Assembly: GCF_900111685.1 (NCBI RefSeq)
Contig: NZ_FOHX01000002.1
Location: 62,001 to 126,000, forward strand
Source of the DNA: Nonomuraea wenchangensis
GTDB taxonomy: Bacteria > Actinomycetota > Actinomycetes > Streptosporangiales > Streptosporangiaceae
Direction of reading: 5' to 3'
DNA: 64,000 nt
Shown: piece by piece, positions 49,499 to 59,069 of the stretch
Layout: the number at the start of each line of letters is the position of its first letter
Position numbering within the stretch: position 1 is the stretch's first letter
Program-made: the position numbers and the translations under genes
Notes under the pieces: generated by a model
Told to the model about the DNA's origin: nothing
Seen by the model: the letters and a program-made list of their open reading frames with translations, nothing else
Databases searched by the model: none

Positions 49499-50842
49499 TC
49501 AGCCGACGCGCGTCGGCAGTTCTTCCCTGATGAACCTGGAGACGTCCAGCATGGTGATCCTCTCCAGCGCCGACGGCTGGATGACGATCCGCAGTTCGGA
49601 GCAGAAGCGCCGGGCCAGCGCCGCCGCCGCGAACGACTCGATGATCATGATGAGCAGTTCCTCGGGGCCCGCGTCCACCCGTGCGAGCCCTGCGCCGACC
49701 AGGGCCAGGGCCACCGGCTTGAGCTGACCGTGGAGGTAGACGGTCTGCCACAGCCGGTCCAGGCTCAACCGCAGGTCGGCCACGCTGGACGTGGCCAGCA
49801 GGTCGTTGCCCATCCGGCTGTAGGCCACGGCGAAGACGCACCGCCCCGAGTGCCTGAGGGTGGCCACGGTGCCCAGCGGGAAGCGCGTCCTCTTGCCCTT
49901 CGGCTTGGCCGACCGGCTCTCCGTGACCGTCGTGGGAACGTTCCGCAGCGCCATCCGCAACTGGCGGTCGAGCAGGGCGCGGTCGCCGCCGTACAGGTGT
50001 TCGACGAGCTGACCCTGGACGCTGCCGCTGTTGATGACGAGGTCCTGCTCCGTCGCGGTGTCAAAAGTGTCGGTGAAGCCGACGACGAGATGGGCGTCGT
50101 CCTGGGCGAAGAGGTCGCCGAGGGCGATCACGAGCTCGGCATTGCCCTTGGCCACGTCGGCCCTCAGCACCTCGCCGTCCAGCTTGCCACTCAGCCGCTC
50201 GCGCAGGGCCGCCAGGGAGGTGGCGAGTTCGAGGTCGTCGGGCCGGTCGGCGGAGAGCGCCTCGCCGATGTAGAGGGCCTTGTCCGGCAAGCCGATGGCG
50301 ATGTACGAGCGCATCAACGTCCGCTTCGCCGCCTCGTGCAGCTCGTTCAGCCTGCGGATGGTGCGCTCGGCGAAAGGGCTCTGGCGGGCCTCGACGAGCG
50401 GGCGCTCGCGCCACAGGTCGAGCGCGCGGGTCAGCAGTTCCACGGCGGCCGTCGGCGGGGCGTGCCTGGCCCGGCCCACGAGGTCCTGGAACTCGAAGAG
50501 GTCGCAGGAGTCGCGCTCCAGCACGAGCCGGTACGCCGACGGCCGGCCCCGCTCGGTGCGCAGGAGCCGCGAGTTCTCGCCGGGGCTGCCGGGATCGAGC
50601 ACCCGGCGCAGCCGCCAGATGTGCTTCTGCACGTTGAGGTGGTTCCTGCGGCGTTCGGCCGCGCTGATCCTGCCGGTTGGCGCGTTCCACACGTCCTGGT
50701 GAATCTCGTCCACGGTCACGGCCTCGCCCTCGGCCACGACCATCCGGATGAGCACCGCCAGGGTGGCGGCGCTGAGCTTGACCGGCGCGCCGTCCAGCTC
50801 GACGCGTGCCCGCCCGAGGAGTCCTATCCGAAGTCTCGGCAT
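49499..50842 (-). CDS. SARP/BTAD regulator fused to a ThsA-type macro domain
   Basis: 447 residues. Residues 1-100 form a SARP-type winged helix (R-I-G-L-L-G-R-A-R-V, then H-I-W-R-L-R-R-V-L). A BTAD helical domain follows to about 245 (L-T-R-A-L-D-L-W-R, then L-P-D-K-A-L). From about 250 the sequence changes to V-V-G-F-T-D-T-F-D-T, S-G-S-V-Q-G-Q-L-V and V-A-Y-S-R-M-G, which I read as the macro/DUF6430 domain seen in Thoeris ThsA-related proteins. GGGAGGG precedes ATG 50842. It may sense an NAD-derived signal and switch on the neighbouring TIR/CATRA genes. Confidence 0.8.
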   Translation of the reverse strand: MPRLRIGLLGRARVELDGAPVKLSAATLAVLIRMVVAEGEAVTVDEIHQDVWNAPTGRISAAERRRNHLNVQKHIWRLRRVLDPGSPGENSRLLRTERGRPSAYRLVLERDSCDLFEFQDLVGRARHAPPTAAVELLTRALDLWRERPLVEARQSPFAERTIRRLNELHEAAKRTLMRSYIAIGLPDKALYIGEALSADRPDDLELATSLAALRERLSGKLDGEVLRADVAKGNAELVIALGDLFAQDDAHLVVGFTDTFDTATEQDLVINSGSVQGQLVEHLYGGDRALLDRQLRMALRNVPTTVTESRSAKPKGKRTRFPLGTVATLRHSGRCVFAVAYSRMGNDLLATSSVADLRLSLDRLWQTVYLHGQLKPVALALVGAGLARVDAGPEELLIMIIESFAAAALARRFCSELRIVIQPSALERITMLDVSRFIREELPTRVG

Positions 50843-51123
50843 GCCGCCCTCCCGGACGGAGAAGCGACCGACGGATTCACAAAACGGATAAATGACACAA
50901 ATAGCGATTTCACTTGGCGACTCACGACATTTCTGGCTGATCACACCCCGAAATGATCTTGCCGACGCTTTTATGGTGTTGATATCGGGGCGATTCTAGC
51001 GAATCCACCATCAACGAGCCGCCAGGCGCGGGAAGCATTTCGGAAGCAGCCGGAGGCTTACCTCGGAAGCGCGGCGCTCGCTCTCATGGGGTGCGAAGCA
51101 ACGGGGCCGAGAAGGGTCGGATC
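50843..51123. other. AT-richer divergent gap before the unknown operon
   Basis: About 280 bp with no gene. It is more AT-rich than its flanks, with repeated ATGATC/TGATCA words near 50938 and 50954 that could bind the SARP protein, but I find no clear SARP heptamer spacing. A TTGCCG at 50959 is the only -35-like element seen for the rightward operon. Confidence 0.3.
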
Positions 51124-51996
51124 GTGCGATGGGGCACTGGCAAGTACCGCCGGGGGCGCGGCAGGGGACGGGGCGAGCCCATGGACAACGGCAACGGCAA
51201 CGGCGGCAACGGGCGCATCGACCTCCGCCTGGCGAGTGAGTGGGGCTGGGCGGACGGCAGGGACCCCCAGTACCTCTACGTCCACGAGTACGGCCCGGAG
51301 TTCGAGCCGAGCCGGCTGACCTGGATCTTCAGCCACTTCCGCCGCGCCGAGCTGCACCTGGTGCAGTGCCGCGACGAGGAGCTGCTCCGGATGCGCAGCC
51401 AGGTCAAGGAGCAGGCCACCGAGATGGAGAACCTGATCAGCCTGAAGATGGAGAACGACCACCACATCCGCGAGATCGAGCACCGCCTCGACGAGCAGCG
51501 CAAGGCGCTCGCCTCCGGCGCGGGGCAGCCGGCCGTGCCGGAGAGCCCGTACCAGGGGCTCAGCCCGGCGGAGGTGGCCGAGCGGCGGCAGGTGAACGAC
51601 GTCAGGCGCCTGCGCGCCCAGAACGCCGAGCGCCGCGGCGCGTTCTCGGGCATGGTCGGCGCGCTGCGCGGTGACGCCGACCGGTGGCGGCAGGTCCACA
51701 GGAAGTACCGCAACAACGCCATGGTCGCCCTGGAGGAGACCCGGCCGCTGGTCACGGCGTACTACGAGGCGTTCGTCTCGGTGCATCCGCGCCGCGAGGC
51801 CGTACGGAAGGGCTGGCGTCCGCGCGAGCTGAGCCTCGGCCCTGAGTGGAACGACGACGACCTGCCCCAGGAGCTGCTGAGCGCCGAGGGCCAGACGGTG
51901 ACCCAGGCGTGGCAGCACTTCCTCAGCCTGCACCAGGCGCCGGAGGAGGAGCCGCGGCCCGAGGAGGAGAACGAGGAAGGGGAGGATCCGTCATGA
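51124..51996 (+). CDS. Coiled-coil protein of an unknown four-gene operon
   Basis: About 290 residues, no known family. An aromatic N-terminal part (E-W-G-W-A-D-G-R, Y-L-Y-V-H-E-Y-G) precedes a coiled coil around 85-145 (Q-V-K-E-Q-A-T-E-M-E-N-L-I). The C-terminus is strongly acidic (E-E-E-P-R-P-E-E-E-N-E-E-G-E-D). GTG 51124 follows GAAGGG; ATG 51181 is a good alternative and would remove a basic R-G-R-G-R-G stretch. Stop overlaps the next start (ATGA). Confidence 0.7.
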   Translation: MRWGTGKYRRGRGRGRGEPMDNGNGNGGNGRIDLRLASEWGWADGRDPQYLYVHEYGPEFEPSRLTWIFSHFRRAELHLVQCRDEELLRMRSQVKEQATEMENLISLKMENDHHIREIEHRLDEQRKALASGAGQPAVPESPYQGLSPAEVAERRQVNDVRRLRAQNAERRGAFSGMVGALRGDADRWRQVHRKYRNNAMVALEETRPLVTAYYEAFVSVHPRREAVRKGWRPRELSLGPEWNDDDLPQELLSAEGQTVTQAWQHFLSLHQAPEEEPRPEEENEEGEDPS

Positions 51997-52721
51997 CTGC
52001 CCGGTCCTGGCCGGCCGTGGTGTGCGGGGTGGCGCTCGTCGTGTCCGCGTCGGCCTGCGGCGGTGAGCCGGCCGAGCCGCGCGACAACTGCGGCGTCGTC
52101 GTGGACACGACCAGATACGCCGATTACCCCACCGCGAAGGAGCTCATCGACCAGCATCTGGTGGCGTTCGGCAAGACCTGCGGCTGGGCCGCGTTCGCCG
52201 CCGTCACCGGCAACTCGGTCGGGACGCCCTGCCAGCGGCCGTCGCTGCGGCTGGTCGCCACCGCGGACGAGAACCCCAAGGACAACCCGCGCGTCGCCCG
52301 GCTCGTCAGGGAGCGGCGGCTCGGCGAGTTCTACCAGCACGCCGTCAGTCTGCTGACCAAGTGCGAGGACCCGGCGTCGGGCTCCGACGTGCTGGGCGGG
52401 CTCCGGGTGATCGGCCAGCGGCTGCGCGACGCGCCCGACCGGACCGCGCCCTCGAAGATCATCATCTTCAGCGACCTCATGAACAACAAGGGCGCGCTGC
52501 CGTTGCAGAAGGGCGGCATGGCCTCCGCCGGCGTCCGGGAGGCGAAGGTGCGCGAGCTCCGCGACGCGGACCTGCTGCCGGAGCTGGCCGGCCGGCCCAC
52601 GATCACCGTGCACGGGTTCAACCTGCTCTCGGAGAAGGAAGGTGACCGGGTGAGTCAGCTCGAACAGGTGTGGCGGGCGATCTTCGCCGCCGCCGGCGCG
52701 GGGCAGGTGAGCCTGCTGTGA
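51993..52721 (+). CDS. vWA-like lipoprotein
   Basis: 242 residues. N-terminal hydrophobic signal ends S-A-S-A-C-G-G, a probable lipobox. The mature protein has a vWA-like order of strands: V-V-V-D-T-T-R-Y at the first strand, where D-x-S-x-S is degraded, and K-I-I-I-F-S-D-L-M-N-N further on. Five further Cys may pair outside the cell. Coupled to the coiled-coil gene before it and to the membrane protein gene after it by 4-bp overlaps. Confidence 0.72.
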   Translation: MTARSWPAVVCGVALVVSASACGGEPAEPRDNCGVVVDTTRYADYPTAKELIDQHLVAFGKTCGWAAFAAVTGNSVGTPCQRPSLRLVATADENPKDNPRVARLVRERRLGEFYQHAVSLLTKCEDPASGSDVLGGLRVIGQRLRDAPDRTAPSKIIIFSDLMNNKGALPLQKGGMASAGVREAKVRELRDADLLPELAGRPTITVHGFNLLSEKEGDRVSQLEQVWRAIFAAAGAGQVSLL

Positions 52722-53917
52722 CGCAGATCATGGAAGAGGGCTTCGCGGGCTGGCGGCCCCGGCCGTTCCCCCTGCCGGACTACGAGAGCGAGGCGCGGCG
52801 GGTGGCGCACACGGCCCCGGACGACGCCCGGCGGTCCGGCGTGGACGCCGCCGAGGTCATGGCCGCCGGGTACGAGCCGCCGGGCCTGGCCACGATCTGC
52901 GCCAGGCGAGCCGCCGACCTGCGCGCGCTCTCCGCCCACTACGTCGCCGAGCGGGACGCGGCCGGGGTGCGGCTGCGCGAGCACAAGGTGGACGAGGACG
53001 AGCGCGCCTCCCGGCACCGCCACGTCAGGGAGAGCCACGACGAGGCCCGCCTGGTCGTGGACCGGCTCACCGCGTACGCCTCGCGCCGCCCCGGCGACCA
53101 GCTCGCCAGCGAGGCCGCCATCTCCGGCGGCCTCGGCAAGCGGCTGCGCAGGGACGGCCCACCGTTGCTGCTGCTGGCCGTGCTGCTCGGCGTGGAGATC
53201 CCGATCTACTACGAGACCTTCCTCGACCTCGGGGACCGCCCCCTGCTGACGGTGATGTTCGCGGTCGTCGCGGTGCTCATCTTCGGCTTCGGCCCGCACC
53301 TGTACGGGCGCAAGTTCCGCGAGTGGCAGGAGGAGGGCACCGCGCCGCGGCAGGCCCGCGAGTTCCGCCTGCGCGACTGGTTCACCCGGCCGTCGCCGAT
53401 GACCCTGCTGCCCCTGCTCTGGCTCGCGGCCGTGGTCACCGTCGCCGTCACCCGGCTGAGGATGCTGTCGGCGCCGCTGCCGTACACGTCCTCGACCGGG
53501 CAGACCACCGGGCTGAGCGAGATCGCCGACGGCATCGGCCTGGTGCCCACGTTCATCCTGCTCCTGGCCCTGATGATCTTCTCCGCGGTGATCGCGCTGG
53601 AGACCGGCCGGCGGATGGGCAACCCGAACGACAAGCGGCTGAAGGACGGGCAGGCCCGCCTGCGCCAGCTCTCGGCGGCGCTGGAGCAGGCCAACGAGCG
53701 GGCGCGGCGCGACGAGCGCCACGCGGCGGGCCTGGAGCACTTCCTGGACGGCGGCGGCACCTACCAGCAGGAGCAGACCCTGCAGATCGAGGCCGGCTAC
53801 GAGCAGGTGGAGCGCGGCTACGTCAAGGGCTTCCTGGCCGGGCTCGCGGACCAGGACCCGCAGATCTCCGGCTGGGCGCCCATCATCATGGACAACCACC
53901 GGCGACGCCGGCATTGA
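52718..53917 (+). CDS. Four-helix membrane protein, unknown
   Basis: 399 residues. Cytoplasmic N-terminal 145 residues, with a helical middle (A-D-L-R-A-L-S-A-H-Y-V-A-E) like a coiled coil. Four membrane helices follow: about 150-168, 180-200, 225-243 and 272-292. The C-terminal 105 residues are helical and charged (L-R-Q-L-S-A-A-L-E-Q-A-N-E-R). GTG start overlaps the lipoprotein stop. Together with its neighbours it could form an envelope complex linking an outside sensor to the cytoplasm. Confidence 0.72.
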   Translation: MTQIMEEGFAGWRPRPFPLPDYESEARRVAHTAPDDARRSGVDAAEVMAAGYEPPGLATICARRAADLRALSAHYVAERDAAGVRLREHKVDEDERASRHRHVRESHDEARLVVDRLTAYASRRPGDQLASEAAISGGLGKRLRRDGPPLLLLAVLLGVEIPIYYETFLDLGDRPLLTVMFAVVAVLIFGFGPHLYGRKFREWQEEGTAPRQAREFRLRDWFTRPSPMTLLPLLWLAAVVTVAVTRLRMLSAPLPYTSSTGQTTGLSEIADGIGLVPTFILLLALMIFSAVIALETGRRMGNPNDKRLKDGQARLRQLSAALEQANERARRDERHAAGLEHFLDGGGTYQQEQTLQIEAGYEQVERGYVKGFLAGLADQDPQISGWAPIIMDNHRRRRH

Positions 53918-53950
53918 CCGGCGCCGGCCGGGCCCGAGGAGGCCGGCGGC

Positions 53951-54253
53951 ATGATGATGCCCGGCATCGAGCCGATCTTCGACAGCCTGATCGACTTCCT
54001 GCGGGCGGGCACCTGGCCGGAGTCCCGTGAGGTGCTGGCCGCCCGCCCGCACCTGCTCGATCCCGTGGCGAAGCTGATCGTCAGCGCGATCGTGGACGAT
54101 CCGGACCTGCCGCTGCTGGTCTACCCGGAGATGGACGACCGGCGCGCCGCCAAGCTGCTGCGCATGCACGAGTGCCTGCTGACCCGATGCCGCGAGGTCG
54201 GCGTCGGCCGGGCCTTCGACGAGATGATCAGGGACCGGCCTCGGGACGGGTGA
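53951..54253 (+). CDS. Small 100-aa protein, unknown
   Basis: 100 residues, soluble and helical (I-F-D-S-L-I-D-F-L-R-A-G-T-W at the start, then A-A-K-L-L-R-M-H-E-C-L-L-T). GAGGAGG lies about nine bases before the ATG run. It is the last gene of the unknown operon, and its end overlaps the aldolase remnant on the other strand. Confidence 0.6.
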   Translation: MMMPGIEPIFDSLIDFLRAGTWPESREVLAARPHLLDPVAKLIVSAIVDDPDLPLLVYPEMDDRRAAKLLRMHECLLTRCREVGVGRAFDEMIRDRPRDG

Positions 54254-54432
54254 CCAGGCCGGCCGCGATCCTGGCCAGGCGCTCCGAGCCGCGCGCCAGG
54301 ATCGCGACGTCCGCCCCGAGCAGCACGAACGACGCCCCCGCCGCCACGTACCTGGCGGCGAGGGCCGGGTCGAAGACGTTCATGCCGTCCACGGCGGCGA
54401 TGTCGGCGACCCGGTCCCAGCGGGAGGCCCGC
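54228..54432 (-). pseudogene. HpcH/HpaI aldolase C-terminal remnant
   Basis: About 65 residues of recognisable aldolase tail: W-D-R-V-A-D-I-A-A-V-D-G, then A-A-R-Y-V-A-A-G-A-S-F-V-L-L-G-A-D-V. The family normally has about 250 residues with a TIM-barrel start; nothing of that is left here. The upstream end stops at about 54435, where sequence from another gene begins. Confidence 0.65.
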
Positions 54433-54439
54433 GCCGGCG

Positions 54440-54647
54440 CGGAGCCGGCGCCGCGTCCACGGCGGGCCTGGGCTACCCGTACGGCCCCCTCGCCTGGGGC
54501 GAGCGTATCGGCGTGGACCGGCTGCTCCGCCTGCAGCGGAGCCTGTACGCCGCCACCGGCGACCCCCGCTACCGCCCCACCCGCTGGCTCACCGAACGCG
54601 CCCAGCTCGGCCTGCCGCTCACCCAGCCGTCGTTCCCCGCCGGGTAA
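54440..54647 (+). pseudogene. 3-hydroxyacyl-CoA dehydrogenase C-terminal remnant
   Basis: Frame ending TAA at 54645-54647 reads G-L-G-Y-P-Y-G-P-L-A-W-G-E-R-I-G, then a helical G-D-P-R-Y-R-P-T-R-W-L segment, the C-terminal helical domain of PaaH/FadB-type dehydrogenases. No start codon and no NAD-binding half. It begins within a few bases of the aldolase remnant's broken end, so both were probably cut by one rearrangement. Confidence 0.7.
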
Positions 54648-54724
54648 TGATTGCGGCAGAGTGCCGGGGCGAGTTCTTCGCACTTCACCACTAACCGTAA
54701 GGTGAGCACGGATTATCGCATTGA

Positions 54725-56080
<1,356 letters not shown>

Positions 56081-56086
56081 GCATCA

Positions 56087-56127
56087 GGCGAAAGGGCCGT
56101 CCGCGACGACGCGGGCGGCCCTTCGCC
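56087..56127 (+). terminator. Strong hairpin after gdhA
   Basis: GGCGAAAGGGCCG...CGCG and CGCG...CGGCCCTTCGCC pair over about 17 bp, with one bulged base and one mismatch, around a short loop. It begins 7 bp after the gdhA stop. No T-run follows, as is common in actinomycetes. Confidence 0.7.
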
Positions 56128-56128
56128 A

Positions 56129-56158
56129 TTGACACGGTGATCATGGACCTTGCATACT
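56129..56158 (+). promoter_or_regulatory. Promoter of the secreted metalloprotease
   Basis: TTGACA at 56129-56134 and CATACT at 56153-56158, spacing 18, immediately after the gdhA hairpin. A leader of about 128 nt would follow. Confidence 0.5.
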
Positions 56159-56292
56159 CCCATCAAGACGCCTCAAAGAGGTTGTCAAAAACCCTCCCGA
56201 CCCCCGGGCCTTAATTCCCCTCCGCCATTCTCCGGCCCGGATTCCTGCATTTTCCGCCAGCATCTCAAATTCGCAGGGAGTGACATCTCGAA

Positions 56293-56817
56293 ATGCCTTC
56301 GGGAGTGTTAGGGCGTGCCCTCCGACGGGGATCGGCCGCAGCGGCCGCCGTCATCCTGCTGACGACGACGAGCGCCGACCCGGCGTTCGCCCACTGGAAC
56401 GGCACCGGCCAGGACATCGCCAGCATCCACATGTACCCGTACAACTACAACAGCACGTGGCAGACGCCGATGAACAAGGCGCTCGCCAACTGGAACGCGA
56501 CGTCGAGCCCCGCCAATTTCTACAAGAACTCGAATTCGGGCTCGACCATCACGGTGAAGTCCTACAGCAACACCTGGTACGGCACCTATCAAAGGTGCGG
56601 CGGGATGTGCATGTACGTCCGGCTGAACTCGCGCACCATCAACAGGGACGCCTCGAACTTCTCCAATTTCGTCACCAGCACGCTGGTCCACGAGTTCGGG
56701 CACGCGCTGAATCTCGCGCACAACTCGCTCACGTCCATCATGAACACGAGCCGCAACCGTAACTCGATGACGAAACCCCAGTCGCACGATGTCGCCGACG
56801 TCAACGCCTACTACTGA
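56293..56817 (+). CDS. Secreted matrixin/snapalysin-like zinc protease
   Basis: 174 residues. Signal peptide ends near A-F-A (residue 33). The metzincin motif is complete: H133-E-F-G-H137-A-L-N-L-A-H143, with a Met-turn S-I-M-N at 149-151. A Cys pair in R-C-G-G-M-C is likely a disulfide. Small size recalls snapalysin-type secreted proteases. The gene overlaps no other; a lipoprotein gene begins 13 bp after its stop. Confidence 0.85.
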   Translation: MPSGVLGRALRRGSAAAAAVILLTTTSADPAFAHWNGTGQDIASIHMYPYNYNSTWQTPMNKALANWNATSSPANFYKNSNSGSTITVKSYSNTWYGTYQRCGGMCMYVRLNSRTINRDASNFSNFVTSTLVHEFGHALNLAHNSLTSIMNTSRNRNSMTKPQSHDVADVNAYY

Positions 56818-56830
56818 GGGAGGCCGCAGG

Positions 56831-57415
56831 GTGCTACGGCGTCTTGGCGCACTCGTACTGACCGCGTTGTTCGTCACCGCGTGCGCCGCCCACGAGGAGC
56901 CCGTTCTCTACCGGGCCGACTATCCGCAGTACGAGAACGCCGACGCGCTCTTCGACCGGGCGAACCTGGTCGTCGAGGCCCGCATCGTCGGCGAGCCGCG
57001 CTACCTGCAGGAAGTGACCAAGCCCGACTCCGCGGAGACGGATCCGCGGCTGAACCCCATGGCGGGAGCCCCCGCCGCGGTGGCCGCCGCCCAGCCCGAC
57101 GCCCCGCCGATGGTCATCACCGTCCGCACCGCCGAGGTGCTGAAGGTCTACAAGGGCGAGGCCCAGGTGGGGCAGAAGGTCGAGGTCAAGGAGCTCGGCG
57201 GCGTCTTCGAGGGCGTGACGTACGAGGAGGAGCACACCACGGCCCTGAACGCGGGCAGCGGGTACATCCTGTTCCTGGAGACCTACCCCGACTCCCCCGC
57301 GGCGCTGCTCAACCCCGTCCAGGCCAAGTATCCGCTGGACGCGGCCAACAACCCGGCGCCGCTGCCGGAGAACACCATCAAGGTGACGCGCAGCGAGCTG
57401 GAGACGATGTCCTGA
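56831..57415 (+). CDS. Lipoprotein of unknown function
   Basis: 194 residues. Signal with lipobox F-V-T-A-C at about residues 14-18. The mature part contains A-N-L-V-V-E-A-R-I-V-G-E, then V-L-K-V-Y-K-G and V-K-E-L-G-G-V-F-E-G, resembling the domain in proteins annotated as cell-wall or cyclophilin-linked lipoproteins; no function is known. GTG 56831 is chosen because GAGGGAGG lies eight bases upstream; the frame extends 14 codons into the protease gene. Confidence 0.78.
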   Translation: MLRRLGALVLTALFVTACAAHEEPVLYRADYPQYENADALFDRANLVVEARIVGEPRYLQEVTKPDSAETDPRLNPMAGAPAAVAAAQPDAPPMVITVRTAEVLKVYKGEAQVGQKVEVKELGGVFEGVTYEEEHTTALNAGSGYILFLETYPDSPAALLNPVQAKYPLDAANNPAPLPENTIKVTRSELETMS

Positions 57416-57427
57416 CCCGTGACGGTG

Positions 57428-57453
57428 CTGGCCGGGCCCGGCGGCCCGGCCAG
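57428..57453. terminator. Bidirectional hairpin between convergent genes
   Basis: CTGGCCGGGC and GCCCGGCCAG form a perfect 10-bp stem with a 6-nt loop, in the middle of the 43-bp gap between two convergent stops. Confidence 0.75.
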
Positions 57454-57458
57454 ACGTC

Positions 57459-58778
57459 TCAGTGGCGCTTGTCGCCGACGCGCCAGGTGATCGAGGACGT
57501 GAGAGCGTCCTGCCGGTAGGCGGGGTCGCGGACGAAGGCGGTGGAGTCGGTCACGGTGACGGTGTAGGTGCACCCGCGCTTGTCACGCAGGTCCTTGCGA
57601 CCGCACCACGCGGCCTCCTTGCCGTGGCCCTTGGGCTTCTTGGCGAGGACGTCGACCGAGGTGGCGCCGGCCCACTCGGTGATCTCGTGGCCGTTGACGT
57701 ACCAGCGGGTGGAGACCGTCGGGATGCCGACGTGGGCGACGGTCAGCTTGGCGGGCGCGGTGACCGGGGCCCCGCTCGGCGGCGCCGCGCTGTCGATCAG
57801 GCCGGTGATCTCGTAGAACTTGCGGGTCATCTCCTCCTGGCCCACGGAGTTGAACGGCTTGCGCAGGGTGCGCATCAGGGAGTTGTCGCTGGGCCGGTAG
57901 ATGCCGAGCTCGTAGTAGTTCGCCCCCTCGAAGGTCCCGATGGCGCCGCCGTCGGGCGTCTCCGCCCCCAGCCAGCGCCACCACTTGGTCCGTTTCGCGG
58001 TCTGCTGGGCCGCGTCGTGGACGGAGACGTTCGCCTCGACCGGCTCCTCGCCGGGGTAGACGCTGCCGTCGCCGGGATAGGCCCAGTACGGGTACTCGTC
58101 GGCGAGGTCGCCGAGGGAGTGGCCGAGCTCGTGCGGCAGGATCTCGGGTCCGGAGACGTGCCCGCCGGAGAAGGTGACCAGGTTCTCCTCGATGTAACCG
58201 GCGCCGCCGTAGGTGTCGCTGTTGATCACCACGGCGATCTGGTCGAAGGCGGGCGCCAGCGCGGCGTAGGACTCGGCGGTGGGGATGTCCAGGCAGATCA
58301 GGCGGGCCAGGCCCTCGCAGAAGTACGTGCTGTTGAGCGCCGTGTCCTTGACCACGCCCTCCGCCGGGTCGTTGTCCGAGCCGGACTCGGCGGAGACGAC
58401 GTTGACCTGCCAGACGTTGAACAGCTTGCGGTAGGTCTTGAAGGGCTCGCGCTCGGCGAGCAGGTTCCAGCTCGTCGCCACCTGGGCGGAGTAGCGATCC
58501 TGCTCGGCGGCGGTGAAGCCGTCCCCGAGATAGACCAGGTCGATGCGCTTGTCGCTGGGGCCGTTCACCTCGACGGGCGTCACGGTCGCGGAGGGCGCGG
58601 CCGCGCGGTTCTTGCCGGGCGTGCCGATCTGCGCGGGGACCTCGGTGAAGCCCTGGGGAGCCTCCTCGCCGAAGATCTCCACCTTCCGCTCGCCGGGGTC
58701 GGCCGCGTGGGCGGGTGCGGCCGAGAGGCCCGCCGCCAGGAGGAGCACCCCTCCGAGAGCTAAGCTCAATTTGCGCAT
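57459..58778 (-). CDS. Secreted M64-family metallopeptidase
   Basis: 439 residues. Signal peptide ends A-P-A-H-A (about 25). The M64 domain has the early V-Y-L-G-D-G-F-T-A and the zinc motif H216-E-L-G-H220-S-L-G-D-L-A-D-E, followed by D-E-Y-P-Y-W. M64 includes IgA1-type peptidases of gut Clostridium; in soil actinomycetes the substrate is unknown. A C-terminal beta domain with two Cys (W-C-G-R, G-C-T-Y) follows at about 330-439. Monocistronic. Confidence 0.92.
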   Translation of the reverse strand: MRKLSLALGGVLLLAAGLSAAPAHAADPGERKVEIFGEEAPQGFTEVPAQIGTPGKNRAAAPSATVTPVEVNGPSDKRIDLVYLGDGFTAAEQDRYSAQVATSWNLLAEREPFKTYRKLFNVWQVNVVSAESGSDNDPAEGVVKDTALNSTYFCEGLARLICLDIPTAESYAALAPAFDQIAVVINSDTYGGAGYIEENLVTFSGGHVSGPEILPHELGHSLGDLADEYPYWAYPGDGSVYPGEEPVEANVSVHDAAQQTAKRTKWWRWLGAETPDGGAIGTFEGANYYELGIYRPSDNSLMRTLRKPFNSVGQEEMTRKFYEITGLIDSAAPPSGAPVTAPAKLTVAHVGIPTVSTRWYVNGHEITEWAGATSVDVLAKKPKGHGKEAAWCGRKDLRDKRGCTYTVTVTDSTAFVRDPAYRQDALTSSITWRVGDKRH

Positions 58779-59054
58779 TTTCTCTCCAGTAGTCGGATAT
58801 CGCGCAAATTGTCAGGGCCGATGAGTCACGGGAAGGTCGCGCCCCGATGTCGAGCCAGGTCAGGGCCAAGGGCGCTCAGGGCCCCGCCGCAGGTCAGACC
58901 CAGGCATAACCCGGGAGTTATCCGCATTTGGGATGGCCGCGAGCCGGCCGGGAACCCCGATCGTCACCTGGGCGCAGGCACGCCCGCCGTCAGGCCGCCC
59001 CGGGCCCGCGACCGGCCCGGCCGCGCGGGACACACATCACGTCGGCGTTATGCC

Positions 59055-59060
59055 TACTAA
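59055..59060 (+). promoter_or_regulatory. -10 element of the LysR gene, near-leaderless
   Basis: TACTAA ends ten bases before the ATG at 59070, which would put the start of transcription at or next to the initiation codon. There is no ribosome site in between. The -35 is unclear. The rest of the 291-bp gap (58779-59069) shows no gene. Confidence 0.45.
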
Positions 59061-59069
59061 TCTGAGCGC

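Noticed and set aside
49499..50842. Reading the SARP gene as a sign of an antibiotic gene cluster
   Set aside because: No PKS, NRPS, terpene or RiPP genes lie in the window; the neighbours are conflict-system genes.
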